Positions 29,730 through 45,300 of a stretch of 64,000 nt of DNA are shown piece after piece (within the stretch, counting starts at the first letter, position 1; each line of letters begins with the position of its first letter). Made by a program: the position numbers and the translations under genes. The DNA is from Salminus brasiliensis. Lineage: Eukaryota; Chordata; Actinopteri; Characiformes; Bryconidae. Where the stretch lies: assembly GCF_030463535.1 (NCBI RefSeq), contig NC_132900.1:31829742-31893741 (forward strand). Reading direction: 5' to 3'. The notes beneath the pieces were generated by a model. That model was not told where the DNA came from, ran no database searches, and saw nothing but the letters and a program-made list of their open reading frames with translations.

Positions 29730-29969
29730 CATGGTACTCGGCTAGGCAGCTTGATATTTGTATTATTCTGCATATGAATGACTCCTGAAGCACCGCAGTG
29801 CTGAGCAGAGCTCCCGGCTCTCGGCTCCCGGCTCTCGGCTCTGCAGACACCGGTACTGCAGATCACTCACCTCCACCTCGGCAGGCTGAAGGTGCGGGTC
29901 TCTGAGCGGGGAGCTTCCAGCGGAGACCACCAACAGAAACACGGAGCAGAGGAGCCGGACTGGAGCCAT
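6566..29969 (-). CDS. mmp28: Matrix metalloproteinase 28 (epilysin), complete in eight exons
   Basis: Exons in transcript order: 29871-29969, 27486-27562, 25813-26000, 17926-18147, 17015-17260, 9021-9164, 7685-7852, 6566-6966. Phases close, giving 514 aa (human 520). Domains: signal peptide at residues 1-20 ([20 protein letters not shown]); propeptide with cysteine switch PRCGVKD; furin site RKKR; catalytic domain with zinc motif [11 protein letters not shown] and Met-turn ALMSP; and a hemopexin domain opening at [11 protein letters not shown] and closing at WTGC, the expected disulfide pair. Strings such as [26 protein letters not shown] and ALTRPDG identify MMP28 rather than other MMPs. It should be a secreted zinc endopeptidase activated by furin in the secretory pathway. 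There is no membrane anchor. An extra Cys in the catalytic domain (FFPCRGEAH, Arg in human) is unusual. Two introns exceed 7.6 kb and are packed with transposon relics. Confidence 0.95.
6967..7684 (-). other. mmp28 intron 7
   Basis: AT-rich, with direct repeats of TTTAATCAAAAAAGTCATT near 7205 and 7280 and a short run of ATCTT units near 7357-7375, the kind of tail left by some fish retroposons. No gene is seen. Confidence 0.45.
7970..8165. repeat. Probable dispersed repeat in mmp28 intron 6
   Basis: The segment reads like a multi-copy fish repeat, with phrases such as GCAACATCGGCGGGTC and GAGACCGCCATCTACC. The family is not identified and no second copy is in this window, so this is a weak call. 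Confidence 0.3.
8239..8640. mobile_element. Internally deleted Tc1-like element, family B, copy 1
   Basis: It begins CCATAACATTAAAACCACC and ends with the inverted counterpart ATGGCTGATCGGTGTGA. The interior keeps the minus-strand 5' end of a Tc1-like transposase gene (segments like TGCCCATGACCCTGTCG and AACACCCCACAGGACC). Most of the gene is missing, leaving about 400 bp of the usual ~1.6 kb. Confidence 0.75.
8777..8846. mobile_element. Terminal fragment of family A MITE
   Basis: It carries only the left-end arm in reverse: GCACATCTGTGTCAGC, then CATTCATTAGAAGGGG, and ends at TTGGACATGTAGTG. Confidence 0.65.
8970..8996. repeat. (ATT)n microsatellite
   Basis: About nine ATT units in mmp28 intron 6, just 3' of exon 6 in the transcript. 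Confidence 0.9.
9167..9229. repeat. (CA)n microsatellite abutting the mmp28 exon 6 acceptor
   Basis: About 31 CA units on the plus strand. In the mmp28 transcript this is a (TG)n run ending directly in TAG at the 3' splice site of exon 6 (exon starts 9164), so it takes the place of the polypyrimidine tract. Confidence 0.95.
9387..9876. mobile_element. Tc1-like MITE, family A, near full length
   Basis: The left end is CACTATATGTCCAAATG; the right end, TCAATACTTTTGTGAC, is slightly decayed. The interior includes GGTATAAAGCCCCCCAG and the degenerate transposase 3' segment. It lies in mmp28 intron 5. Confidence 0.8.
10622..10775. mobile_element. Family A MITE fragment, reverse orientation
   Basis: It shows the diverged interior block TTGATTGCATTTAGCCATGA followed by AGCATTAGTAAGATCAGG, matching the better copy at 18511-19042. 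Confidence 0.55.
10790..11212. mobile_element. Internally deleted Tc1-like element, family B, copy 2
   Basis: It has the family B interior (GGAACACCCCACAAGACC, TGTTCTGACCCAGTCATC, TTGCTGCCTAATATATCC) and a decayed right end, TTTAATGTTATGGCATCAG. The left terminal repeat is not seen because a family A fragment adjoins it. Confidence 0.65.
11417..11449. repeat. (GT)n microsatellite
   Basis: About 16 GT units in mmp28 intron 5. Confidence 0.9.
11613..11651. repeat. (GT)n microsatellite
   Basis: About 19 GT units, roughly 160 bp after the previous tract. The two flanks resemble each other (CAGTATCAGCTCCTCA and CTGTATCAGCTTCTCAA), suggesting a local duplication carrying the microsatellite. Confidence 0.85.
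11925..12330. repeat. Dispersed repeat rich in AGAACC/GGTTCT words
   Basis: It is dense in short inverted words such as AATGGTTCTTT and AGAACCATTT. The same texture recurs at 13415-13525 and 62690-63075, so this is probably an old palindrome-rich mobile family. Its boundaries are uncertain. Confidence 0.45.
13160..13378 (+). mobile_element. tRNA-derived SINE with L2-type tail
   Basis: The head has a B-box-like GGTTCGATTCCCGG. The 3' part, AAGTCGCTCTGGATAAGAGC then GTCAGCTAAATGCC, is the LINE-derived tail found in many fish SINEs. It lies in mmp28 intron 5. Confidence 0.8.
13530..14940. other. mmp28 intron 5 stretch without recognisable features
   Basis: Short open frames occur on both strands around 14327-14720, but none resembles a known protein or has convincing splice context. 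I recognise no repeat here. Confidence 0.4.
14941..15141 (-). mobile_element. tRNA-derived SINE, reverse orientation
   Basis: It belongs to the same family as 18268-18495 and 47136-47341: CATCCGTGCAGTGAACACAC, then a GTGGTGGGC block, and GGTATCGAACCCACAACC, which is the B box in reverse. The head is truncated after the B box. Confidence 0.75.
15221..15445. repeat. Dispersed repeat, copy 1 of 2 in the window
   Basis: It shares long similar stretches with 19560-19832: ACACATGCATTTCTGGACAA, AGAAGCGTCACTGA, GTCCTGCTCGCTTC and TAGTGCAGTTAGCAGCGCTC. No coding capacity or terminal repeats were recognised. Confidence 0.7.
16660..16986. mobile_element. Rearranged family A MITE
   Basis: The interior is in reverse orientation (GCATTCAGCCAACATAG, AGGGCTTTATACCCCTCC), but the right end reads forward as CTCAATACTTTTGTCCATG. 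This points to a head-to-head rearrangement or nested copies. It lies next to mmp28 exon 5. Confidence 0.55.
17535..17750. mobile_element. Family A MITE fragment interrupted by a retroposon tail
   Basis: The conserved phrase CATGACCCTATT continues at ATTGGCACCATGCTGCC only after about 48 bp of foreign sequence. Both element ends are missing. It lies in mmp28 intron 4. Confidence 0.7.
17549..17596 (-). mobile_element. Short 5'-truncated LINE/SINE tail nested in the MITE
   Basis: The inserted piece contains AAGATAAGATAGTCCTTTAT and GCAGTGGGGAAATTC. In reverse this is a typical fish L2-type 3' tail ending in ATCTT repeats. ATT flanks it on both sides, consistent with a short target duplication. 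Confidence 0.6.
18268..18495 (+). mobile_element. tRNA-derived SINE
   Basis: It starts GTGGTGGCTCAGTGGTTATA, an A-box-like tRNA head, followed by GGGCTCGAATACCCGGGTTC near the B box. The unrelated body ends GTGTTCACTGCACGGATGGG. It sits in mmp28 intron 3 beside a family A MITE. Confidence 0.8.
18511..19042 (-). mobile_element. Best-preserved family A Tc1-like MITE
   Basis: Ends are CATTATATGGACAAAAGTAT and AATATTTGGACATATAGTA, about 530 bp apart. Every interior block seen in other copies is present, including the segments around TACTGGATGGAGCTCC and GGCAGTACTTCTCTAC. It has no transposase frame and is the best template for a family consensus. Confidence 0.8.
19381..19393. repeat. Poly(G) run
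   Basis: A run of 13 consecutive G, an unstable homopolymer in mmp28 intron 3. Confidence 0.9.
19463..19512. mobile_element. Terminal fragment of family A MITE
   Basis: It has only the left end: ATATGTCCAAAAGTATCC, then AGACACCCCTTTCTTATTAG. Confidence 0.5.
19560..19832. repeat. Dispersed repeat, copy 2 of 2 in the window
   Basis: Partner of 15221-15445 in the same orientation. It carries an extra central stretch between the GGGGGTAGAGTAATACTAC and CCTGCTCGCTTC blocks. Confidence 0.7.
20418..20533 (-). mobile_element. Family A MITE interior fragment
   Basis: It contains GGGGGGCTTTATACCCCTCT, then CACGCCTGGCATTAGGCAGC and TATTGGCAGTACTTCTTC, with no terminal repeats. Confidence 0.75.
20535..20840 (+). 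mobile_element. Probable tRNA-derived SINE
   Basis: Telomere-like TTAGGG units precede a B-box-like GTTCGAATCCCGAGC. A body follows with ACAATTGGCCGTGGTCTCTC and CCAAACTGGGAGAAAA, ending in an A/T-rich tail of AAATAAAT units. The family is not named. Confidence 0.55.
21830..22110. repeat. Degenerate minisatellites
   Basis: Two adjacent arrays lie here. One has irregular ~20-bp units built on ACAACCAAAACCCCTCCC. The other has an 18-bp unit, CTGGTTAACACACCCA and neighbours, repeated three times at about 22070-22107. Open frames across them are repeat artefacts. Confidence 0.8.
22389..22739. repeat. (GA)n tract with a 60-bp higher-order repeat
   Basis: A purine tract of about 350 bp, broken by spaced C residues. 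Bases 22501-22560 and 22561-22620 appear identical, and 22441-22500 differs from them by about one base. The dinucleotide array has therefore been amplified in 60-bp blocks. Long Leu-Ser frames on the minus strand are artefacts. Confidence 0.95.
22978..23321 (+). mobile_element. Family A MITE with internal deletion
   Basis: Ends are CACTACATGTCCAAATG and CAATACTTTTGTCCATAC. The central GGTATAAAGCCCC block is missing, so the copy is about 190 bp shorter than the best one. Confidence 0.8.
23319..23834 (+). other. Unexplained 171-codon open reading frame in mmp28 intron 3
   Basis: An ATG-to-stop frame of 171 codons on the strand opposite mmp28, starting where a family A MITE ends. The product would be Asn/Lys-rich and hydrophilic, for example near [15 protein letters not shown]. 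It resembles no protein or transposase I know. No splice or promoter signals were found, so it may be open by chance. It is listed because it is the longest non-repeat open frame outside the known genes. Confidence 0.15.
24000..24900. other. mmp28 intron 3 stretch, possibly old repeats
   Basis: It includes a tRNA-like piece near 24180-24260 (AGTTCAAATCCCAGC resembles a B box) and several gene-poor blocks. Nothing is clear enough to assign a family. Confidence 0.3.
26380..26600. repeat. Degenerate minisatellite-like GGGTCCCA sequence
   Basis: Irregular recurrence of ATGGGTCC, TTGGGTCCCAT, GTTGGGACCCAT and CCATGTGGGG words in mmp28 intron 2. Partly self-complementary words make it hairpin-prone. 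Open frames through it are unlikely to be coding. Confidence 0.5.
27690..28018. mobile_element. Family B Tc1-like element, right half
   Basis: It contains TAGGTACTGACCACTGC, GTTCTGACTCAGTCATTG and CGCTGCCTAATATGTAG, and ends TTTTAATGTTATGGTTGATC. The left end is absent. Confidence 0.7.
28024..28165 (+). mobile_element. SINE body fragment
   Basis: It contains AGGTGCCCTCGAGGAAGGCA, then CTGCCCACCGCTCTGGGTGT, familiar body words of fish tRNA-derived SINEs. It is wedged between family B and family A elements. Confidence 0.6.
28168..28372 (-). mobile_element. Family A MITE interior fragment
   Basis: It runs from CCAACTCATCCCAAAAGTAC through GGGGGGCTTTATACCCCTCT to TTGGCAGTACTTCTTCTC; both ends are missing. 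Confidence 0.75.
29096..29255. repeat. CACACTATA minisatellite
   Basis: Irregular alternation of ACACACTACAC and CACTATACAC words over about 160 bp in mmp28 intron 1, followed by a TA run near 29287-29302. Confidence 0.85.
29558..29727. repeat. Two (AAT)n microsatellites
   Basis: TAA/AAT runs at about 29558-29581 and 29690-29727, separated by non-repeat sequence, in mmp28 intron 1. Confidence 0.9.
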
Positions 29970-30240
29970 CACAGACCTGCAGCTTCTACTGACCGCTGGA
30001 GGCTTTCACACCAAGCGCTTTCCATCAAACCCCAGAGGAGAAGGTCCCTCCCCCGGCCTCTTCATACCGCAGCCGGCGTGTCCTCCAGCCCCGGCCCTCA
30101 CATTTAACCAGGGGCAGGAGGACCTCCTCCTCCTCCGGACAGGCGGAGCCACAGCTGCCGGAGGAGCCACCCAGCCTCCAGACACGCGGGCAGCTCGGGG
30201 TGCCCCCCTGCAGCTCTCCCCCAGTCACACGGTTTTAGGA
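29970..30240 (-). promoter_or_regulatory. Putative mmp28 5' untranslated and promoter region
   Basis: Sequence upstream of the mmp28 start codon is GC-rich compared with its surroundings and contains several CpGs. I found no TATA box or other specific site, so this is inferred from position and base composition only. Confidence 0.35.
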
Positions 30241-31340
30241 AGCTAAAGTGGAGCTTAACGTTAAAACGACTTTAAATGTTTGAATGTTTGGTTTTGAAGT
30301 TTGGAAAACGCGTTAAAACAGATGTAATGTAAATGTAGCATTTCTTCACATTTATATAAACGTTTCTAAACGTTTGAGGGCTTTGCAACACCAGACTGAC
30401 CAAATTCTCCACCCCAAAACACCTGAGCGCGAGAAGCACCACACCTCCCAGCGTTTCACAGCGCCTGCAGCACAGCAGCGCCCCCTGCTGGAGCTTCCGA
30501 GCGCTGCCGGCACCATAACAGATGTGAAGAATTCAGAAATACTTTGATGCCAGGAGGAAAATTGCAGTTATCACAGTTACAACTGATCGTGCAAGAACAA
30601 ACACTATAATAAAAAAGAAAATGAATTGAAATGTGAATGTTTTATAGAATATATCAATATAATAAGGCATCAGTAACAGTGAAGGGAAACCTTCTGTATG
30701 AGGCAGTTCAAATAATTGCACCTCTGAAACATTGCATATTAAAATAAATTAATTACCCTGACTGCACATATGAACCATGTCATTTGAGCACTGCACAGAT
30801 GAGCCATAGTGTCAGACATTGAGGGAGGAGTTAGGAGTTTGATGGCCACAGGTAGGCATGATCTCCTGTGGCACATTATGATAGTATTGCATTTAATTTG
30901 GAAGATTGAAAAAATTTGATTAACCTTAAAAAAATGAATTTTTAAAATCATTTTACTTTAACAAAGTTCTTTCAAGTTGTCAAAGGATCTGATAAACTGT
31001 CAAGGCTACGTCCCTTAAATTTCTCTTCAAGAGTCCCGTTAATCTACAGTACTTCAGCTAAATAAGGACATTTGACCTTCAATTATCTGATGCACAACCA
31101 AATTATACAGAAAATAAGCTCTTGCCTGCAAAAATTCTCCAAGATAGTTTCTCACCAACACTTGACGCTGGCGAGCTGCTAAAGGACAGCAATTAAAAAC
31201 CAACCAACTGCTGATATAAAACCACTGTCCTTTCCAATGACCCTACCTAAACACCCAGTGCATTACTCGTCCTGTAGAGTGAGAACAGGTCCTCTTGCAT
31301 ACCCCCAGGAAAAAAAAATAACACTGAGCCAGACATTAAG
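30241..31340. other. Intergenic DNA between mmp28 and taf15
   Basis: It becomes AT-rich away from mmp28. No exon, RNA gene or recognisable repeat is seen. Confidence 0.5.
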
Positions 31341-31352
31341 ATCAGAACAATG

Positions 31353-31358
31353 TTTAAT
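31353..31358 (-). terminator. Candidate taf15 poly(A) signal
   Basis: ATTAAA on the minus strand, about 375 bp past the taf15 stop codon. It is a common variant of the polyadenylation hexamer, placed by position only. Confidence 0.4.
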
Positions 31359-31733
31359 ATCATTTGCAAAAGAAAAACCCAAGTAAAACAGTTCATTTCA
31401 ATCTTACAAAACAACGATATGAAGTCTTCGACAAGTCTAACACATTAAATGTAAATTCCACTAGTCAGAGAAATTAAAAGGGAGTAACAAAAATAATCAC
31501 CTCTAGCCCACCCCTCCACGTTTCAGATCACCCCCATCCTCTAAGCCTCAAACAGTAGATTCACATTCACTCTTCCGAGCAGAACGCCACTGGACGCAGC
31601 ACGCGAGACGCTCTGGCAGAAAAAGTACACAGACTGTGGAAAATGGAACGCTCCCATCCCTTCATTTAGCCTAATAATCCCTCCCAGTCCCATCCCGGAT
31701 TCTTGGTTGCAACAGCATCTTTGCTCAGATCCT

Positions 31734-39554
<7,821 letters not shown>

Positions 39555-39720
39555 AGTTCCGTATGAAAATAAAAAATTAAGCCTCCACTTCTGCCCCAAA
39601 CACGCGAGGACCCGCTACCGACCCGCTGCCGACCCGCTCCCGAGCCAGCGCCACTGCAGCACTTATAAACTCCGACCCGCGGCGGCTCAGACCAACTCTC
39701 CCACTCACGCTGGCTTACAT
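39555..39720 (-). promoter_or_regulatory. Putative taf15 5' untranslated and CpG-rich promoter region
   Basis: Sequence immediately upstream of the ATG is rich in CpG (CGACCCGCTGCCGACCCG and similar), contrasting with the AT-rich DNA beyond 39720. This fits a housekeeping CpG promoter. No exact start site can be placed. Confidence 0.5.
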
Positions 39721-39962
39721 TGCTTTAAATAAACCACGGGCTGACGCAAAATACAGAATCGACAAATACAACACGTTTGCGTATTTACTGTTTCATAACA
39801 ATACTTTAATAAAACGTAAACAATAAAAAATATTAATGTAAAAAAAAAAAATACAGAACCCCCCTCTCTGGTAGCAGTGGTACAGTCTTAGCGCCCTTTC
39901 TCCGCAAGAAAACGTGATCACGTGACTTGCAATGGCTGGTCTGGCCAACCCCACAACCCCCC

Positions 39963-40030
<68 letters not shown>

Positions 40031-41000
40031 ACACACACACACACCACACACACACACACATATTACACACTTCATCTTTTAATTATTACATTAAGAAATA
40101 AAAAGCTGGTCTTAACAATAATCAGTATTAAAATATATGCTCTTAACGCTGTGGCGGCCTCAGACTGGAAGAGGTCAGAAGGTCAGCCTCTAAAATGATT
40201 AGGGTTTTTAAGTTGAATTACAGAATTAATTTAATTTAATTTAATAAAGCAGAGCTTGTTTTCATAGTGCTGTTAGTTTCTACAAAAGGAAATTAATGGC
40301 TTCGTCACAATCAACGTCACGGCCCACTTCTCATATTTTCCAGGGCGGCTGTGTTCCTGTTGGCCTTTTCCTCCAGGGTCACTCCTAGATCTTGTTTACC
40401 AACATCTGCATGTGTAAAAGAGGTCGCTGCTCTCCTCAGCCACCATCCACTTAATCATTTTGTTCCTCAAGACAGAACGTAAGCTATAACATTCAAATAA
40501 TAATAATAATAATGTGTATAAATCTAGAAATAATTAGAATTGTTTCCAGATTAGGGTCTAGAATATATTTTGCATAACTAGTAATGTACAATGAACTACA
40601 AACAAGTTCCATTTGTTCCTATTCCTAATCTGGACTTACTCTTGACTATTAGAAAGTCTTGGTCGCGACTCGGACTCAATATAAATGTGATGTTTTTTGC
40701 CTGAACGACTACTAGAGATTTTCCTAATAGACGTGTAGCATTTAAACCCTCCTTGTTTCGCTTATAGGATGATTATTTTTGTTGGGGCTCTTTTCCACAG
40801 TGCAGATTTCTTCTTCTTTTCTTCCTCCATCGGACAGCAGAACATTTAAATACATTATAGCCTTGGTTCTTCTGATTTCTAGGCCATTGTACAACTTAAA
40901 TTCTTACCCCACTATCACCTGTTTGGTAATCCCAATGTTAAAATGACAAACAAAATAAGAGTTAAATAAAAATAAATAAATTTACAAAAAAAAAACCACA
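39721..41000. other. Intergenic DNA between taf15 and por
   Basis: It holds the long CA tract at 39964-40060 and short AT-rich runs (TTTAATTTAA near 40220). No gene is seen. The por 3' end probably reaches to about 41000. Confidence 0.5.
39964..40060. repeat. (CA)n microsatellite upstream of taf15
   Basis: About 97 bp of CA units with two ACC interruptions, about 410 bp upstream of the taf15 ATG. Alternating purine-pyrimidine sequence of this length can form Z-DNA. Confidence 0.95.
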
Positions 41001-41019
41001 TTAAAATCTCAGTTTCAAT

Positions 41020-42369
41020 TTTATTAATTTAAAAAGACATGCCTAGATAGTAGTAATATATAGGAAACATTCATTGCATATAAAACTGTATGATGCTGAC
41101 AAAATAAGTAACAGCAACAGTACCAATTTACATCACATTCTTTTCCCAAAATAATTCATTCATCAACTGCAGATTCCATTCATAATGAGAAAGCAAACTA
41201 CTTCTTCAATAAGGCACAAGTTGACTAGTAAACAAATAAGTTTGAGAGGCCAACAGTCCCTTATATTCTGCAAGTGGTCGAGTATAAAATGAGACTGGAA
41301 CGAGGTTTGAGGTGGATGAGGTCAGGCAACATTTCTGTAGACAAAGCCGACGGGGTAAGCATGTGTGTTCATGTCTCTGAAATGTGTTGAAGGATGTGGT
41401 TTTAACTGGACACATGAGACGAAGGACATAACGCAGACTTTAGTATGTAATGCTACAGCATTCAAATGGAGGGACAAAGGGAAGAAAATAAACATGATGA
41501 TGAGGCAGGGATAAACTCTCAGTCAACCCGACTTTAGGGCTGAAAACATGAAAATGACATTATTTCATGACACCAGAGGCGCCACAGTGTCCTATAGGGT
41601 GTGTGAGATCGCCGTCCCAGTCTGCACCACCCTTGTGTTGAAACTGAAATGTTGAGTTTTTTCTGAAATATTTAACAAATAAAATGCAAAGTGAACGCTG
41701 ATGCCCTGTATTCATTCCTGCAGAATCCAAAAGTGAAGCACAGTGGACTATAGAACTGGCATCAAGTGCATAGCCATCACTAAACAGACTTACATATAAT
41801 CAGCATCTCCAGAGTTATTAAAGGCAGTCTTTCTTTGCAGCCAGTATATTCACCCTAATAATGGCCTAGAAGGTTAAAGCCACTACCTTTTCGGCTGCAT
41901 TAACAGGCTACTTAAATTAGTGGCTACCGCAAATTCAAAGGTACTTAATTGCAAAGATAGTCTTATCAATTTCTACTCATAAAGTGAAAGGCTATGTCGA
42001 GTAGCCCTGCACTATTACTATTCCATAATCAGTGTACGTTTCATGGTCCCACATAAAAAACATTCGGCATTCTGCACATAAGCTAAAACGAGCCCTCAGT
42101 GCATCTTATGAGCTGCATACCATAAGGCGTTAAATCAGATGAAGCCTATTAGACACACACTACGGCTGTGCTGTATGTATGTACACTGAAAGAATCTGCA
42201 GGCGACTGCCAGAGCATGAGCACCAGCTCGAAACTACAGTGAGTGAGCTAAAAGTCTGCGTGCCTGTGTTTTTCCTCTACTACACTCCAAAGATTACATA
42301 CACATTTAAAGCGGTCCTCCGAAACAGCGGAAAATGATAAAATAACATTGAGGAGCACAGGGGAGTCAT
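41020..42369 (-). other. Probable por 3' untranslated region
   Basis: Non-coding stretch after the por stop codon (42370-42372). The minus-strand AATAAA at 41020-41025 is the candidate poly(A) signal, giving a 3' UTR of about 1.35 kb. No repeat is recognised. Confidence 0.45.
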
Positions 42370-45300
42370 TTAACTCCAGACGTCTTGCGAGTAACGTCCC
42401 TTGGTCATCAGTTTCTTGATGTAGTCTACGGCTTGGGTGTGCGTCATGCCGCCCAGCTCCTCTGCTATCTCGTAGAATACGGTCTGCACATCCCTCGCCA
42501 TGTTACGTGCATCCCTGGAAAGAAAAAAAAGAGGGGGTATTTAAGTGAAAAGTGCCCAGATCAGTGTTCCCCTGCTGTTACTACAACTCAGCAGCTTTGA
42601 GGTCATTAGGAGTTGTGTTAGTGACTGATAGGGAGGTTATATTGATACCAGTTTATATTGTTTTATGATTTATATTGTATTGTAAAGCACTTAGCTGCAT
42701 TCTTATATGTATAAAAGATACTGTATACAATTATTATTATTATTTATTATTATCATTAAAACAGCCAATCAAATCAATCTCTCTTCAGGAGATTGGTGCT
42801 GAGGAGAATCTAACATTAGGATTACTCTTTTATAGCACAACTATCAAATCTGTGGATTTTAAGCAGTGCTGTGCTTCCCATAACTATAAACATTACATTG
42901 ACAAAAGTATTGAGACACTTGCTCATTTACTGTGTTGGATGACAACCACCCAAACTCATCTTCAAAAACCCATGAGCACAATCATTCCAGGGGGTTAATT
43001 AATGTCGTCTGGGCAGAGTCTGAGAGTGATTGCAGTCAGGACCCATAAGCAGCAGAAGTTGGAGCATCTTGCTCATCATACAAGCTTTTGTGCTCGGCTA
43101 TGAGCAGGCTGCGCTGTTCTGCCACTGCCTTCATGCTCATGTGTTTGGTCTGGAACCATGACAACTGAGCTATGATTGGTCAGCCTCACTTTTAACATAT
43201 CCAACAATGCAGAAAACGTTGCAATGCTGCAGTCCATCAGTCTTTTGACGTGACTCATTTTTTGGTCCGTAAAAATCATACTCCATGTGACCCACCATCT
43301 ATGGAAACTCACCCGCAGATGTAAATGTGTGCGTTGTCTTTGTGAACCTGCCTCCAAATGTCCTCCTTATTGTTCTTCAGGAGATGCTGCACATACACCT
43401 AGAGTTATGGAAATAAAACCGATGAGTCGTACATTTCGGAAGCAAATTAGGTTGGGATTCAGTTTGGGGTGACATTCGCTCGCCTGACACAAAGTTTAGC
43501 TCAGTTTCTGGCAGAAGCTCAATAAGATGCAGAACGGCAGTACCTTGTGTTCTTGGTCCCTGGAGAAGGCAACATTAAGCTGCGTCAGCACTCCGTCCTT
43601 CTCAAACGTCTCCAGCTCCTCCTGGTACAAGTAGTCTTCATTCTTGTGACGACAGCCAAAGTACATCACAGTCTCGCCCACTTCCTTACCTGAGGAGAAA
43701 GTGGGAACAAACGGATGAGCTCATCAAATAATCTGAACTAAAGCTAAAGTGAACACACCGTTACAGGTGTAGCGTAACAGTTCTAGCTATTAGTTTAATA
43801 AATCACACTTTAACAGTCAATTTATTTAAAATATTAGTATAAAACAAAGCTAGTTAGTTATGTTTGAGCCAATAATCTTAAAATAACGGTTGTTTTAAAC
43901 TGCATTCTTTACTACATCAACGTTGACATTCACACCGACCCTTTACCACAAAAATCTTACATCTAATGATAGATGCTCATATTTCTCATTTTCTCAACAG
44001 ATGGCTGTAAACATTATTAAAATTAGTTTGACTTGTTTTAAAGTAATTTTATCCAGAATTTTTTTTATTCTCTTGGCAAACATGTTTGCTTTAAGAAATA
44101 GCGCTAAATCTGTAATGGATAAAATTCAAGTTTTATAACTATTTTTTTTACCCGATTTATCCTCCAACAGTCTTGCAGCCTATTTGAAATTAGATATTTC
44201 TGATTTAAGATTTCACACCAGACATAGCTTTTGCAGTGTTTAAGCAGCACATCTCAGCTACTGTCATGCAAAACCTCATGTTTACAATTATTTTTACAGA
44301 AGATTGGAAAAAAACATACTTAACTCTTAACGAAAATCAAATTATTTTTTATATCAATATAGAGAATTTCTATTGGCTCGTTCATCATAAAATTGTGACC
44401 CCGTATAGAGAACAGCTGCCAGATTCACAATAGGTTAAAAACTAAAATCAGACAAAAATGGATTTGCATGACAGCGGCAATGTGCTAAGTTTAGACCATC
44501 TGTTTAAAACAGAAGTAGTTTTTTTGGTTTGTTTGTTTATACCTTGCTCCTTGAGCCAGGCACGTTCCTGAATGAAGCCCATGAAGGGAGCAATGCCTGT
44601 GCCTGGGCCCACCATGATGACTGGGTTGCTGGCCTTGAAAGGCAGTCGAAACTGGGACTTGCGGATGTACATGGGAACAGTGGCCTTGTGTCCATTGTCG
44701 GTCGGCACTTTGCTCCTCAGCCAGTTGGTGGCAACACCCTTGTTGGTGCGGCCTGTCTTTGTCTTGTACTCCACCACCACTGCACAAATGTGGATGCTGT
44801 TTGGGTGCACCTGCCACAAGAGGGTGCTGTTTAGCAGCAAGTGTGACATAGCATGACCTAATGAACACTGGCACGTACGCAATGGAGGAAGTGGAGAAAG
44901 GTTAAAGGCTCACCTTGGAAGAAGAGGCGATAGAGTAATAGCGAGCCTGCAGACGAGGAAGAAGCTCGCACAGGTGGTCGATGGGTGGCCGTAAGGATGG
45001 TAAATCTTCCAGAATAGCCAGAATGTTCCTGCACGAGTCCAGAACCCAACTCTGGTACAGCGCCTGAACGGGAGCAAAATAATTAATTAACAAAAACCCT
45101 ATCAGGGTTACTTTTGTGGTCTGGGTAACCCAAGTTACAACAGTGCTCCCTCTAGAGCAATTGACATACACTATGTCCAAATGTGTGTGGACAGCCCTTC
45201 TAATTAATGCAGCTACTTGAAGTTGCACTCATTGTTTAAAAATAAAACCCTGTAGCTGGCTATTCTCACAACAATCCTGATGAAGCGCATACTTTAGCCC

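Noticed and set aside
39793..40198. Val-Cys and Thr-His frames
   Set aside because: They are translations of the CA microsatellite.
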